Notes: generated by a model from the sequence alone, not told the origin. 64,000 bases of DNA from Rhodopirellula sp. SM50 (GCF_002289565.1 NZ_NTFY01000018.1:62001-126000), one strand, 5' to 3'; numbered from the stretch's first letter, positions 35,428-45,477 are shown. Program-made: numbers and translations.

Positions 35428-38400
35428 TTGAGATTCGATCGCCGCCGACAAAAACCATTGGGATTCGAACGGCTCGAGCGAAGACGAGTCTTGGCCGCTT
35501 CATTCGACATCGAACCCAACGACCGCATCGCCGACGCCCAGGTTCCCGCGTTGGAACAATCGATTGCGGTTCCCCAGCTTTCTCGCGGCATCGTCCGTGG
35601 CACAGTCTCCGGATCGGATTCGGACGTTTTTCGGATCGAAGCCGATCGAGCTGATGAGGTCCTTGTCACAATCCGCTCCACGGACATCTTTTACGGCCCC
35701 GTCGTTCCGGGCAACTCCAGTGATTCCCTACGGATTAGATCACTCAATGCGGCGACCGTCGGGTTCGGGGCGACGTGGTTGCACTTCGGCCGGTCGGACG
35801 AACCCATCTTTGTCCGGGTTTTCAATGATGCCCCATTGCAAGCGACGTCCTATGAATTGTCCGTCTTGGTCGGTCACGAAATTCAATTCGAATCGGAGAC
35901 GAGGACGGGGAATGATATAATGCGCAATGCCGTCGAGCTTCCGTGGATCCAATCGACGTCGCGGCTTGATGCGCAGATCGTTGCGACCGCGACGCTCGGC
36001 GATCCTTCCTTCCGCGACGTCGATTTTTTCGCGCTCGGCAACCGCGACGCTGCGGACACGATCACCGTCACGACCCGAAAAACCGAATGGAGTACCGGCT
36101 CCCCACAAATCCAGGTGGTCGATGCATTCGGCGGGGTGATTGCGCAATCAACTTCGGGACAGCCAAGTTCAACTCAGCATCTGACCGCAACGATCCCGGT
36201 AGACGGAAAGTACTATGTGAAAACGACTTCCGTCGGCCAGTGGGAAGCCGACTCGCATTGGTTGTTGGAAGTGGGGATCTCCGATCGAATCGCACCTCGG
36301 GTGGAAGACGTCCAAGGATTACCCACACCGGATGCGACAGGAAGCGACTTCATTGACCAATTTGAAATCAAGTTCGACAGCGAAATCGATCCTGATTCGC
36401 TGACCGACGAAGACGTGGAACTGCTCGGCGCCGGACCTGACCAGCAGTTTCAAACGGCGGACGATCAAGTCTTTCATTTGATTGATGCATTCACGGTGGT
36501 GTTCAATGAATCGGTTGCACCGGAATCGGTCGCGTCGTCGGGAATCACACTCACCGCGTTTGGAGCCGATGGTGTGTTGGGAACGACCGATGACGTCCCG
36601 ATCGAGCTGCAGGTGTCGCCATCGGATGTGTTAAGCCGGTGGGACGTTCGGTTAGCCGCTGATCCGCTACCGCCGGGCAGCTATCGGTTTCAAATCGATG
36701 GTCCCGTCGCAGATTTGGCGGGCAACGCCTTGGTCGGCGCAAACGGTTCGCAAGCATCGCCGGCATTTGCACGAGAGTTTTCCGTCGTCAATCAACCGGA
36801 TGATCGCGTCTTTGAGATCTCTGATCGCGAGGTTCCGGGGCTCGCAACCCCGTTGCAATTCATCAGCGACAATCGGGGAACAGGTTGGCAACGAAGCGAG
36901 TTGGCGTATGGGAAAATTCAATCCGATGACGACGTCGATTGGTGGCAGTTTGATTTACAGGCGGGCGTCCGACTCCAAGCGATTGCCTACTCGCTCGAAA
37001 GCTCGACGCGGGGGACGTTGTATGCGCCGAAGTTGACGTTCTATCAATTGGACCAAGGGCAGAGGGCTGAAGTTACCGACGCAGTTTATCCGTCCGCGGG
37101 GAACTACCTGGATACGTTTCAAGCGATCAACGACATTTCCCAGTCGGGCACGTACTTGGTCGCAATTGAGCAACTGTTTGCGGGGCAACGCGGCGACTAT
37201 GAACTTCGACTCTTGACCAGCGATTCGTCGTCGACGGAGTTTGATTTCCCGCCCTATTACTACGATTTCAGCCAGAACGCGTTCGCGTGGGATCGCGTCG
37301 ACTTTGTCGCTTCAGCGACGTTCCACGGCACGTTGAACTCGCACCGTGACGAGGACGTATTTCCGCTGGGGTACTTGCGCGCCGGCGATTCGATTACGAT
37401 CGAGCCGACCACCGTACCACACTGGTCCTCGGCGCATCCCCGCGTCGAGTTGCGACAAGGGTACACGCCAGTGGCGGACCAGACTCAAACAGACGACGTC
37501 TTATTTGCGGCGATTCCAGTCGATGGTTGGTACAGGATTGTCGTCGATGGATACCTTTCCGATTCGAAAAGCATCGATGGGCAATATGCGGTCGATGTGA
37601 CTTGGCAGGACAATGTCGCCCCCCAGATCGTTTCGGTGGACGGTATTCCCGCCGCGGGCGGAACTCAAGACGAAGCCGTCTCGTCACTGACCATTTTCCT
37701 CAGCGAGCCGACCAATATCGAAGACGTTTTACACACCGCGATTTCGATCGTCGGTGCCGGCGACGACGGCATCTTTCAAACGGGTGACGATCAACAATTC
37801 GAACCCCAGCTGGACTATAACGCCGACGACTTTTCGATTTCGGTTCGGCTGGGTGACGACTGGCTTTCGGGACAGTCTTATCGATTGACCGTCTCTGACG
37901 CGATCCGTGATCTCGCCGGTCGGCCGCTCGACGGTGACGGTGATGGCGAAATGGGAGGCGACTCTGTCCATAAATTCACCATCGCGTCACTCGGTGCTCC
38001 GTACCTGCTCGAAACTGCCGGGAACGACGATTTTCTTGGGGCGACCGAGTTGACGTTTGAGGACGTCGATCGCGATGGAACCGGTTGGATGAGAACCCAG
38101 ATCGGACTCGGTCGACTTCAATCGGGTGATTCCACCGACTGGTGGCGTTTTTCGGTACAAGAAGGTGATTCCTTCCTGATCGATCTTCAATCTAAAACGC
38201 GCTTTGTCGGCATGATGGCACAACTGATGAGGCTATCGAGCGATGGACACAGTGTGGAAGCCGTTTCCGTGAATTCACCCTCCGGTAAAGATCCATGGGG
38301 CAACGCCTTCATCGCCGAATCCGATGCCACCTACCTGTTTCAATTGCAACGTCCCGGTGAAACGATCGATGTTGAGTATACGATTTCAGTCCAGGCCAAT

Positions 38401-41256
38401 CGTAGCCATTCAATTGAAGTAGAGAGCGACTGGTATCCGAATCGTTTTTCCACACCCGATCCCAGCCCGATGCGTTTCACGCCTTCCGAATCGGGGCGGC
38501 GAGGATCGATTGCAGGCCGATTCACCGGGTCCGAAGATTTGGATGGATACTACTTGGGCGTCCTGCATGCTGGTAGCGAAGTGGTGTTGGATGTCACCAG
38601 CGTTCCCGACTGGTCCGGGGTCACTCCCCGTGTGACGCTTCGAGCTGAGCCCTTCGAAAGAAACGCCACCGTGGAAACGGTCGTCGACATGGCCCCCGAC
38701 GATGGCGTCTTCCGAGGAACCATTCAGACCGAAGCGTTTTACTACGCCCATCTGGACTATCGAACCATCATTGCTGACGATCGGCGATACACGCGATCCG
38801 ACGATGCGGTCCAATGGTTTGAAGCGTTCGATGCCGGATATCGTCAAGGGGCTCCCATGGTTTCGATCGGATCCGCACGAGAAAACGCGGTGCTGGCGGA
38901 CTTCTTCGGCGCCGGTCACTTCATCGGATTGTGGGATCCGAGCAAAAGCGGAACGTTTCGGTGGATCGACGGATCTCCATTGACGTTTGAGGCTTGGAAA
39001 GTTGGCGAGCCCCGCAGCAGTTGTTGCCCGGTCGCCACGCGATACGCTGTACTGGCAGACCAAGGACGTTGGTCGACCGCTACGTCGGGACAACGGACCT
39101 GGATCTCTGAGCAGCCGATCGATCAACAGGGCACTCCGCCGGATGAGCCTTGGGTCAACGTCCGCCGCAGCGCCCAGTATGTCCTGGATGTGACGATTGA
39201 TGACAACGCCCCACTGGCGATCGATCGAATCACCGGCCTGCCCGGCGAGGGCGAAGTGCTGGATGCTCTACTGCATCGATTTTCCATCGAGTTTTCCGAA
39301 CCCTTCGACAATACGGGCGTCGCGGATTCAATTGAACTACGAGCGGCCGGAAATGATGGTCAATTCGATACCGGCGATGACCGGATCTACGCGTTTGATT
39401 CCCTGTACAGCGATGATGCGGAGTCGCGGACATTGACGGTCAATGTCGCGGACGGCCCACTGACCGATCAACTGCATCGGTTGACGCTCAAGGACTCGCT
39501 CTCCGACTGGGCCGGCAACGCCCTCGATGGAGACGGCGACGGGCAGCCCGGAGGTGACGTTGTACGCATCTTTGATGTCGACGCGGTTGCCGACGATATG
39601 GTTTTCGAAAACCTGGCAAGCCACTTGCCCGAAAACGCTACGAGGGTGCGGTTCCAGGCCGACACGCTGGGGACCGGATGGCTGAGCAGCGAAGTTGGTC
39701 GAGGCGAATTTAATGAGGTCGACAATGTTGATTGGTGGTCTTTTGAAGCCCGCGCCGGTGAACACGTCGAACTGATTTTAGAAGGCACCATCGAATCAAG
39801 TCGCAACCAAATCCAGATCGGCTACATCGACGATCTTTCGGGTGATCTGATCGTTTTGGAAACGTACCGCGGTAACGCGTCCTACCAGATCATGATTCCT
39901 CCCGCGCTGGTCGTCCCGCTGGATACCGTTTACCTCGTCGGCGTCACGGCGCTTGCGGGACTTCCCTTTTGGAACACGCCACCGAGCTATCTGCTGCATG
40001 TCGGCCGACAAACGACAGGATCAATTGGTGCGGAATCCACTCTCCCGGTCGAGATTTGGTCGCATCCGGAGGAGCCAGCTTCGGACGCCGAAAAGGTCGA
40101 GAAATCCGCTTCCGTCGCCGGATCCATTTTCAGTCCCCGCCATCTGCTTGCGGGCACGGATCGAGATGAGTTTCATTTGGGCACCCTTCATGCCGGTCAG
40201 CATGTCATGGTGGACGTTTCCCAGACGGCCTGGACCGATGCCCAAGGATTCCTGCGTGTGTTCGACGATCAGGGAAAACAATGGCACTTTGACGTGATCA
40301 GCAAATCCAACAGACGCGTCGAGTGGGTTGCTCGCCAATCGGGGTCTTACCGCTTGTCTTTGGATTTCGTCGACGGCGCTCAACTGGATGCCCAATATCT
40401 GTTCGACGTTTCAGTCTTCCCGCCCGAATCGCTGCCTGACCTGGTGGCGGAATCGGTGTTGTCAAAGTTGCCGATCTCGGTTGATCCACGCGAACCGCTG
40501 AAGCTGTCTTGGACCACGGCGAACCGGGGGACGGAAACGGCGTCCGGGCCATGGGTAGAACGCGTCTATGCAACGCCCCAAATCACGCCCGATGCGTCGC
40601 TCGCGGACCGGAAGTTGATCGCGACATTTACGTTCGATACCCAACTCGCCCCTGGGCAATCGGTCAATCGAACAGCTTCGGTCCGGTTGCTTCAATCACT
40701 GACGCAAGGCCGCAATTACTACTTTTCAGTGGTCGTCGACGCGGAAAATTCCGTGACGGAAACCGACGAACAAAATCAATTCATTCAACCCGTCAACCAC
40801 GGAATCGCTCGTGTGGTGTCCACCGAGTCGTCACAACAGCCGGTTGTGTTCGACGCACAATCGAGCGCCGATCTGCCACGGCAAATCATCGTCGCTGGGG
40901 AAACGTCGCCCGAATTTACGGGCGGTTGGACTGTCAACGCACCTCTGTTTTCGAGAAGCGGCTTTGTGCATCATTTGGCCAGCACGCGTGGTCAGGTCAT
41001 GCTGCTGGATAACCGCCCTTGGACGAATCCCGTTCGTCGTACGGACGTCGACCACGACGGTTTGGCCAGCCCACGTGATGCGTTGATCGTGATCAATCAA
41101 ATCGGCGACCCGAGCACGCAGATGGACGACGTTTTGAAGGCTCCTGCTCCAGGCAAGCTCCACCACTATATCGACGTCAACGGCGATGGTAGGGTCACTC
41201 CGCTCGATGCGCTGATCGTCATCAATTCGATCGGGGATTCCGCCGCCGCCAGTTAG
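35428..41256 (+). CDS. 1942-residue surface protein: LEPR-XLL-type N-terminus, PPC/Ig-like modules, C-type lectin, CARDB, dockerin
   Basis: Giant exported protein starting at TTG, which gives RFDRRRQKPLGFERLERRRV, the planctomycete LEPR-XLL type of N-terminus (LERRRVLAA at about 16-24). It is built of repeating triplets: two PPC-like beta modules (pattern DWWQFDLQAG or DVFPLGYLRAG) then an SbsA-like Ig module (LLGAGPDQQFQTADDQ, IVGAGDDGIFQTGDDQ, LRAAGNDGQFDTGDD at about 293, 742 and 1257). A C-type lectin-like domain is inserted at about 1127-1232 (FEAFDAGYRQGAPMVSIGSA to STATSGQRTWISEQP). A CARDB-like adhesion domain lies at about 1668-1792. Two dockerin type I repeats (TDVDHDGLASPRDALIVIN, DVNGDGRVTPLDALIVIN) end the protein at about 1870-1935. 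Confidence 0.9.
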   Translation: MRFDRRRQKPLGFERLERRRVLAASFDIEPNDRIADAQVPALEQSIAVPQLSRGIVRGTVSGSDSDVFRIEADRADEVLVTIRSTDIFYGPVVPGNSSDSLRIRSLNAATVGFGATWLHFGRSDEPIFVRVFNDAPLQATSYELSVLVGHEIQFESETRTGNDIMRNAVELPWIQSTSRLDAQIVATATLGDPSFRDVDFFALGNRDAADTITVTTRKTEWSTGSPQIQVVDAFGGVIAQSTSGQPSSTQHLTATIPVDGKYYVKTTSVGQWEADSHWLLEVGISDRIAPRVEDVQGLPTPDATGSDFIDQFEIKFDSEIDPDSLTDEDVELLGAGPDQQFQTADDQVFHLIDAFTVVFNESVAPESVASSGITLTAFGADGVLGTTDDVPIELQVSPSDVLSRWDVRLAADPLPPGSYRFQIDGPVADLAGNALVGANGSQASPAFAREFSVVNQPDDRVFEISDREVPGLATPLQFISDNRGTGWQRSELAYGKIQSDDDVDWWQFDLQAGVRLQAIAYSLESSTRGTLYAPKLTFYQLDQGQRAEVTDAVYPSAGNYLDTFQAINDISQSGTYLVAIEQLFAGQRGDYELRLLTSDSSSTEFDFPPYYYDFSQNAFAWDRVDFVASATFHGTLNSHRDEDVFPLGYLRAGDSITIEPTTVPHWSSAHPRVELRQGYTPVADQTQTDDVLFAAIPVDGWYRIVVDGYLSDSKSIDGQYAVDVTWQDNVAPQIVSVDGIPAAGGTQDEAVSSLTIFLSEPTNIEDVLHTAISIVGAGDDGIFQTGDDQQFEPQLDYNADDFSISVRLGDDWLSGQSYRLTVSDAIRDLAGRPLDGDGDGEMGGDSVHKFTIASLGAPYLLETAGNDDFLGATELTFEDVDRDGTGWMRTQIGLGRLQSGDSTDWWRFSVQEGDSFLIDLQSKTRFVGMMAQLMRLSSDGHSVEAVSVNSPSGKDPWGNAFIAESDATYLFQLQRPGETIDVEYTISVQANRSHSIEVESDWYPNRFSTPDPSPMRFTPSESGRRGSIAGRFTGSEDLDGYYLGVLHAGSEVVLDVTSVPDWSGVTPRVTLRAEPFERNATVETVVDMAPDDGVFRGTIQTEAFYYAHLDYRTIIADDRRYTRSDDAVQWFEAFDAGYRQGAPMVSIGSARENAVLADFFGAGHFIGLWDPSKSGTFRWIDGSPLTFEAWKVGEPRSSCCPVATRYAVLADQGRWSTATSGQRTWISEQPIDQQGTPPDEPWVNVRRSAQYVLDVTIDDNAPLAIDRITGLPGEGEVLDALLHRFSIEFSEPFDNTGVADSIELRAAGNDGQFDTGDDRIYAFDSLYSDDAESRTLTVNVADGPLTDQLHRLTLKDSLSDWAGNALDGDGDGQPGGDVVRIFDVDAVADDMVFENLASHLPENATRVRFQADTLGTGWLSSEVGRGEFNEVDNVDWWSFEARAGEHVELILEGTIESSRNQIQIGYIDDLSGDLIVLETYRGNASYQIMIPPALVVPLDTVYLVGVTALAGLPFWNTPPSYLLHVGRQTTGSIGAESTLPVEIWSHPEEPASDAEKVEKSASVAGSIFSPRHLLAGTDRDEFHLGTLHAGQHVMVDVSQTAWTDAQGFLRVFDDQGKQWHFDVISKSNRRVEWVARQSGSYRLSLDFVDGAQLDAQYLFDVSVFPPESLPDLVAESVLSKLPISVDPREPLKLSWTTANRGTETASGPWVERVYATPQITPDASLADRKLIATFTFDTQLAPGQSVNRTASVRLLQSLTQGRNYYFSVVVDAENSVTETDEQNQFIQPVNHGIARVVSTESSQQPVVFDAQSSADLPRQIIVAGETSPEFTGGWTVNAPLFSRSGFVHHLASTRGQVMLLDNRPWTNPVRRTDVDHDGLASPRDALIVINQIGDPSTQMDDVLKAPAPGKLHHYIDVNGDGRVTPLDALIVINSIGDSAAAS

Positions 41257-41287
41257 TGCATCGTCAACTCTTCAACTTGGGGTGAAC

Positions 41288-41330
41288 AGCCTGTCGACGC
41301 TGAAATGACAGGCTGGAAGCCTATCCCACT
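41288..41330. repeat. Short inverted repeat of the GGCTTCCAGCCTGTC family
   Basis: CAGCCTGTC (41288-41296) pairs with GACAGGCTG (41307-41315), and the right arm continues GAAGCCTATCCCACT, identical to the arm at 30462-30484. It lies between the giant surface protein gene and fumC, 31 bases after the stop. Confidence 0.75.
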
Positions 41331-41446
41331 CGGAAGAAGACGATCTTCTTCAAGCGTGCGTGACCGCACACCAATTCTCAATTCATTGTGGTGACGGTAA
41401 ACTTCGACTTCTTCACTTCTGCACTCCAACCGCGATCGCAACAGCC

Positions 41447-42871
41447 ATGACGGATTATCGAACCGAACACGACTCGATGGGTGACGTTCAGGTGCCGGCC
41501 GACGCCTATTACGGTGCCCAGACCCAACGCGCCGTCGAGAATTTCCCGATCAGCGGATGGCGACTGCCGCAAACCATGATCAGCGCCATGGGCATGGTCA
41601 AGCACGCCTGCGGCGTCGCCAACCGTGACCTCGGCAAATTGACCGGCAGCGGCAAAAACCCGCTGACGGATTCACAGGTCGACGCCATGCTGGCCGCCGC
41701 CGAGGAAGTGGTCGAAGGCAAACTCGCTGCTGAATTCCCCGTCGACGTCTTCCAAACCGGAAGCGGCACCAGCAGCAACATGAACGTCAATGAAGTGATC
41801 AGCAATCGCGCGATCGAAATCGCCGGCGGCGATCGGATGGCGTTGGAAAAGCCGATCCATCCCAACGACCACGTCAATATGGGGCAGAGCACCAACGACA
41901 CCTTCCCCACCGCCATTCATGTCGCGACCGCCGTTCAAATCCAGACCGCGCTGATCCCGGCACTGGAGTCGTTGCATGCGTCCTTGGTCACCAAAGCGAA
42001 AGCCTGGGACAAGGTGATGAAGATCGGACGCACCCACCTGATGGACGCCACCCCGCTGCGGCTCGGTCAAGAGTTCGGCGGATTCGCGCGACAGGTGGAA
42101 CTGTCGATCGCGCGGGCCAAGGTGGCTCGCGATGCCGTGTTGGAATTGCCCGTCGGCGGAACCGCGGTCGGCAGCGGAATCAACACGCACCCTGAATTCG
42201 GCGCCCGTGTCGCCGCCGCACTGCAACAACGAACGGGCATCGCGTTCATCGACGCGGTCAATCATTTCGAAGCCAACGCCCAACGCGACGCCTTGGTTCA
42301 ATCGCACGGCGAACTGAAGTGCATTGCACAAACGTTGTTCAACCTGGCCAACAACATTCGCTGGTTGGGTAGCGGTCCACGCTGCGGATTCTACGAGGTG
42401 CAGCTTCCGTCGCGACAGCCCGGCAGTTCGATCATGCCCGGCAAGGTCAATCCGGTGATGTGCGAGTCGATGATGCAATTGACCGCCCGCGTGATCGGGA
42501 ATGACGGCACGATGACACTCAGCGGCGCCGCCGGCGGCAATTTTCAGCTCAACATCATGATGCCGGTGATGGCCCACACCGTGCTCGAATCGATCGCCTT
42601 GCTCAGCAGCGGCTCCAATGCGTTTGTCGAATTCTGTGTCGACGAGATGGAGGCGAACGAAGAATCCTGCAACGCGGCGGTCGAGCAAAGCCTGTCGATG
42701 TGCACCAGCTTGAATCCGTTGATCGGCTACGAACAGGCGGCAAAGTTGGCCAAAGAGGCGTTCGCGAGCGGTCAGACGATTCGCGAACTGTGTCTGGAGA
42801 AAGGGATCTTGGCCGAAGACGTTCTGGCCGATGCGTTGGACCCTTGGAAGATGACCGAACCGCAGGGTTGA
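41447..42871 (+). CDS. fumC: Fumarate hydratase class II
   Basis: TCA-cycle enzyme of 474 residues interconverting fumarate and malate without an iron-sulfur cluster. Signatures: YRTEHDSMGDVQVPADAYYG at the start, FQTGSGTSSNMNVNEVISNR, HPNDHVNMGQSTNDTFPTA and the family signature GSSIMPGKVNPV. The ATG at 41447 gives the expected N-terminus MTDYRTEHDSMG; the 29 codons of open frame upstream are not homologous in character. Confidence 0.97.
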   Translation: MTDYRTEHDSMGDVQVPADAYYGAQTQRAVENFPISGWRLPQTMISAMGMVKHACGVANRDLGKLTGSGKNPLTDSQVDAMLAAAEEVVEGKLAAEFPVDVFQTGSGTSSNMNVNEVISNRAIEIAGGDRMALEKPIHPNDHVNMGQSTNDTFPTAIHVATAVQIQTALIPALESLHASLVTKAKAWDKVMKIGRTHLMDATPLRLGQEFGGFARQVELSIARAKVARDAVLELPVGGTAVGSGINTHPEFGARVAAALQQRTGIAFIDAVNHFEANAQRDALVQSHGELKCIAQTLFNLANNIRWLGSGPRCGFYEVQLPSRQPGSSIMPGKVNPVMCESMMQLTARVIGNDGTMTLSGAAGGNFQLNIMMPVMAHTVLESIALLSSGSNAFVEFCVDEMEANEESCNAAVEQSLSMCTSLNPLIGYEQAAKLAKEAFASGQTIRELCLEKGILAEDVLADALDPWKMTEPQG

Positions 42872-42899
42872 GCGTTTTTCGGCTTGTTTCCGGGCTCCG

Positions 42900-43036
42900 C
42901 CCTACGCCGTGAACGATTTATTTCCTGTGTTTGACGAGGTTTTAGCGGTAGGGCGCAAGCCCTCCGGCTTGCGCATCTTTACCAACACACCGGAGGGCTC
43001 GCGCCCTACCGCTAAAAAGTCGTTCACGGCGTAGGG
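42900..43036. repeat. Nested palindrome, copy 2
   Basis: Same architecture as at 2200-2336: outer 20-bp arms (42900-42919 and 43017-43036, one mismatch) enclosing inner 25-bp arms (42943-42967 and 42990-43014). A GGCGGAGCCT-type stretch (CTCCGCCTGGGAACACG) follows. The palindrome lies between the converging fumC and glycosyltransferase genes. Confidence 0.9.
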
Positions 43037-43100
43037 CTCCGCCTGGGAACACGCCTGGTTGGAGGCTCCGCCCCCTGTCAGTGCACCGCGTGTGGCGGAG

Positions 43101-43365
43101 GACGTCAATTTGACTACTGCAAGATTCATGGCTCCCTTCTCCCCCACAAATCGTAACAAGCTTGCTTGTCGATTTGTGGGGGAGAAGGGCTGGGGATGAG
43201 GGGGCTGGTGATCGGTTTTGCAGCCCACATCGATCGTCGCGGAAGTCGCTAAGCCTTTCGGGGCGCCGGCCCTCTCTGGCGTTTGCTTGCTGCGCAAACG
43301 CCGTCTCTCCCAAAGGGAGAGAATCTAAATCGGTTGCCAAGTTCTGCAGTAAAAGAATCGACGTC
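43101..43365 (-). mobile_element. MITE-like element, copy C (complete, 265 bp)
   Basis: Both ends carry the terminal inverted repeat: GACGTCAATT-TGAC-TACTGCA at the left, and GACGTCGATT-CTTT-TACTGCA read inward from the right. Internally, on the minus strand, it holds CTCTCCCTTTGGGAGAGA, a GCGTTTGC/GCAAACGC hairpin, CTTAGCGACTTCCGCGACG, and a long hairpin with 17-bp arms TTCTCCCCCACAAATCG. Nearly identical to copy D at the other end of the window. No transposase is encoded, so mobilisation would need an enzyme from elsewhere. Confidence 0.8.
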
Positions 43366-43492
43366 CCGAGCCACACCGCCATTGCGTTCCAAGGCGGAGC
43401 CTTGGAACGAGAGAAACGCAACCGGACGGCTCGCGCCGTTCCGCTAGCACGTTCAGCGCCGCTCGCTGACGCTTCCCGCTGGAATGAATCCG

Positions 43493-44638
43493 CTACGTTG
43501 ATTCCGTTCGGCCGCGCCAGGCGACTTGACGCCCGGCGAGGTGATTGGCCAACGCGATCCACTGCAGCACCACGAACGTCAGCGTCGCCGGCACATGACA
43601 CAGCGCTCCGAACCAAGACTGGCGCAACCGTGCCGCCGCGACCAGTCGCGGGACGTGGGCCAACACCACCGCCAGTATTGAAATCACGATCGCGACCGGT
43701 TTCCTGTCAGCCAGCGAAACGGCCAATGCAACCAACGGCAGCACGCTGCAGCCGAGCAGCAAGAGGGTGAACACGACGATCAGGCGTGGATTGGCGATCC
43801 CTTCGATCGCATTCTTCAGCACGCCGCGAACCACCTCGGTCGCTCCCCGGTACATCCGGCAATCCGCCAGTTCGGTCCCGTCGACCACGTCGGTCATGAT
43901 GCCGGCCGATCGATACGCACGCGGCAGTTTCACCCCATCGTGCCTCGATTGCTTGATCGCTTCGTGGGTGCCGGCCTTGTTGTAGGCGTCACGTGTGGAA
44001 AGAAACAATTGCCCGCAACCGGCGGCGAGACTTGCGTCACCATGGGAACGCATCCTCGCGAAAGGCAGGTAGCACAGCAAAATAAAATGCATCATCGGGA
44101 TCAACCATTTCTCCAACCACGTCCCGGTGATCTGGTGGGGAAACCCGCTCAGTAGTCCGACGTCGGTTTGGTCTTGGTACTGCATCAATTGGCACAGCGC
44201 GTCAGGCGTCAGGCGAACGTCCGCGTCGATGAACACCAATCGCTCGCTGGTGGCGGCGTCAGCGAGTTGCCAGCAGGCGTGTTGTTTTCCGTTCCAACCG
44301 GACGGCAAGGGTTTGCCGTGAATCAACCGAACGCGCCGATCGCGTTGCGCGAACTCGGTCACGATCTCCGCCGTGGCATCGGAGGAGGCGTCATCGAGCA
44401 CGACGACTTCGATCATGACGTTGTCGCTCGACAAGGCCGCTTGGATGCAGTCGCCGATTCCCGGCGCTTCGTCACGCGCGGGGACAAGCACCGAAATTTG
44501 CGGTACCGAATTTGGATCGGTGTTTGACGGAGGTTTGTCATCGGTGCCGAGACATTGAAACAGCCGCAGGTTGGCTAGGAACATCGCGGCTGGAAAGCTC
44601 GTCAACACCAACGCCGTGATCGCCAGAAACAGGGTCAT
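43493..44638 (-). CDS. Family 2 glycosyltransferase, CrtQ/HpnB-like
   Basis: Protein of 381 residues. An N-terminal membrane anchor (TLFLAITALVLTSFPAAMFL) precedes a GT-A catalytic domain with ISVLVPARDEAPGIGDCIQA, VVVLDDASSDATAEI, the LVFIDADVRL metal site, and LLSGFPHQITGTWLEKWLIP. About three C-terminal helices follow (LIVVFTLLLLGCSVLPLVAL). This architecture matches CrtQ of staphyloxanthin synthesis, which glucosylates a carotenoid carboxylic acid. The ATG overlaps the stop of the acyltransferase gene by 4 bases (ATGA), indicating translational coupling. HpnB-like hopanoid transferases are the main alternative; the neighbours favour carotenoid. Confidence 0.85.
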   Translation of the reverse strand: MTLFLAITALVLTSFPAAMFLANLRLFQCLGTDDKPPSNTDPNSVPQISVLVPARDEAPGIGDCIQAALSSDNVMIEVVVLDDASSDATAEIVTEFAQRDRRVRLIHGKPLPSGWNGKQHACWQLADAATSERLVFIDADVRLTPDALCQLMQYQDQTDVGLLSGFPHQITGTWLEKWLIPMMHFILLCYLPFARMRSHGDASLAAGCGQLFLSTRDAYNKAGTHEAIKQSRHDGVKLPRAYRSAGIMTDVVDGTELADCRMYRGATEVVRGVLKNAIEGIANPRLIVVFTLLLLGCSVLPLVALAVSLADRKPVAIVISILAVVLAHVPRLVAAARLRQSWFGALCHVPATLTFVVLQWIALANHLAGRQVAWRGRTEST

Positions 44639-45477
44639 TGGAATTGGTCTCCGTGCCCGGCCTTGAAGGACTTGCCCGTCAACATCGCTTTGACACGTCG
44701 ACAAGAATCGTACACCCAGCCACTTCCACTGGTGCCGCTGAGCAGGTTGTCGAACGGTTCACACGATCGCGAGATGGTCAATTCGGCCAACCGCGTTTGG
44801 GCGTCGCGAAGCCCACCGGCTAAGTGTTTGGCCCAATCCGGCTTGGACCATTCCGGATGGTCTCCCGTTCGCAGCGGCACACCCAGCGACACCAGGCAAA
44901 CCGGCAGCCGTTCCTCCCAAAACACATACTCCAACGCCAGCGGCAGCGCGACGGCATGGTCGAAACGTTTACACAGGTGCGACAGGCCGGGCATCAATTC
45001 AGCGCCGTGGTCACGCACGTCTGCGAACCGGCCTTCGGGAGTGATCCAGATGGCCGAATCCGGTTGATTCAAGATCGAGACGCTTTTTTTGAGAAACGAC
45101 GCGGCACCCGACGTGCTGGAGAGTTTGACGCCGTAGAAGCCGAGCTTTTCAAAAACGCTGTATTGTTCCAGGGCATCGGCATCGATCGGCGCGAAAAAAT
45201 GGCGTTCAGGGAACAGCGTCCGGTGCAGGAAATGCGCGATCAGCGGGTCCCACCACGAAGGATGATTCGCGTAGACGATCAACGGTGCGTCGCTGGCGAA
45301 GTCGGCCGTCGGGTGCGTCGACCGATCGATGGCGATGGAATGAAAGTGGCGACGGAGATAAGGCCGCAAGAAAGCGTGGAAACCGCCGAGGAACCAGGCG
45401 GCCGATTTCTTGACCAGCAATTCGTCGCCTTGCGTTTCTCGCACAACAGCCTTCGTCATGGAGTCCGTCGGGGGCAA
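44635..45477 (-). CDS. 1-acylglycerol-3-phosphate-type acyltransferase, CrtO-like
   Basis: Protein of 280 residues of the PlsC acyltransferase superfamily. The catalytic motif NHPSWWDP (His-x4-Asp form) is at about residue 71, and the substrate-binding ITPEGRF is at about 145. In the staphyloxanthin pathway the acyltransferase CrtO esterifies the glucose moiety; here the gene lies between the CrtI-family oxidoreductase (28 bases upstream) and the glycosyltransferase (4-base overlap), so the same role is likely. A general phospholipid acyltransferase is the alternative. Confidence 0.82.
   Translation of the reverse strand: MPPTDSMTKAVVRETQGDELLVKKSAAWFLGGFHAFLRPYLRRHFHSIAIDRSTHPTADFASDAPLIVYANHPSWWDPLIAHFLHRTLFPERHFFAPIDADALEQYSVFEKLGFYGVKLSSTSGAASFLKKSVSILNQPDSAIWITPEGRFADVRDHGAELMPGLSHLCKRFDHAVALPLALEYVFWEERLPVCLVSLGVPLRTGDHPEWSKPDWAKHLAGGLRDAQTRLAELTISRSCEPFDNLLSGTSGSGWVYDSCRRVKAMLTGKSFKAGHGDQFQ

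Noticed and set aside
34542-35687. 381-codon minus-strand frame across mgtE and the start of the giant gene
   Set aside because: Spans two well-supported genes on the plus strand, and is Arg/Asp/Gln-rich, typical of a shadow frame.
43036-43090. Possible tRNA or small RNA in the GC-rich palindromic stretches
   Set aside because: No cloverleaf, anticodon stem or T-loop sequence is present; the folding is explained by inverted repeats.
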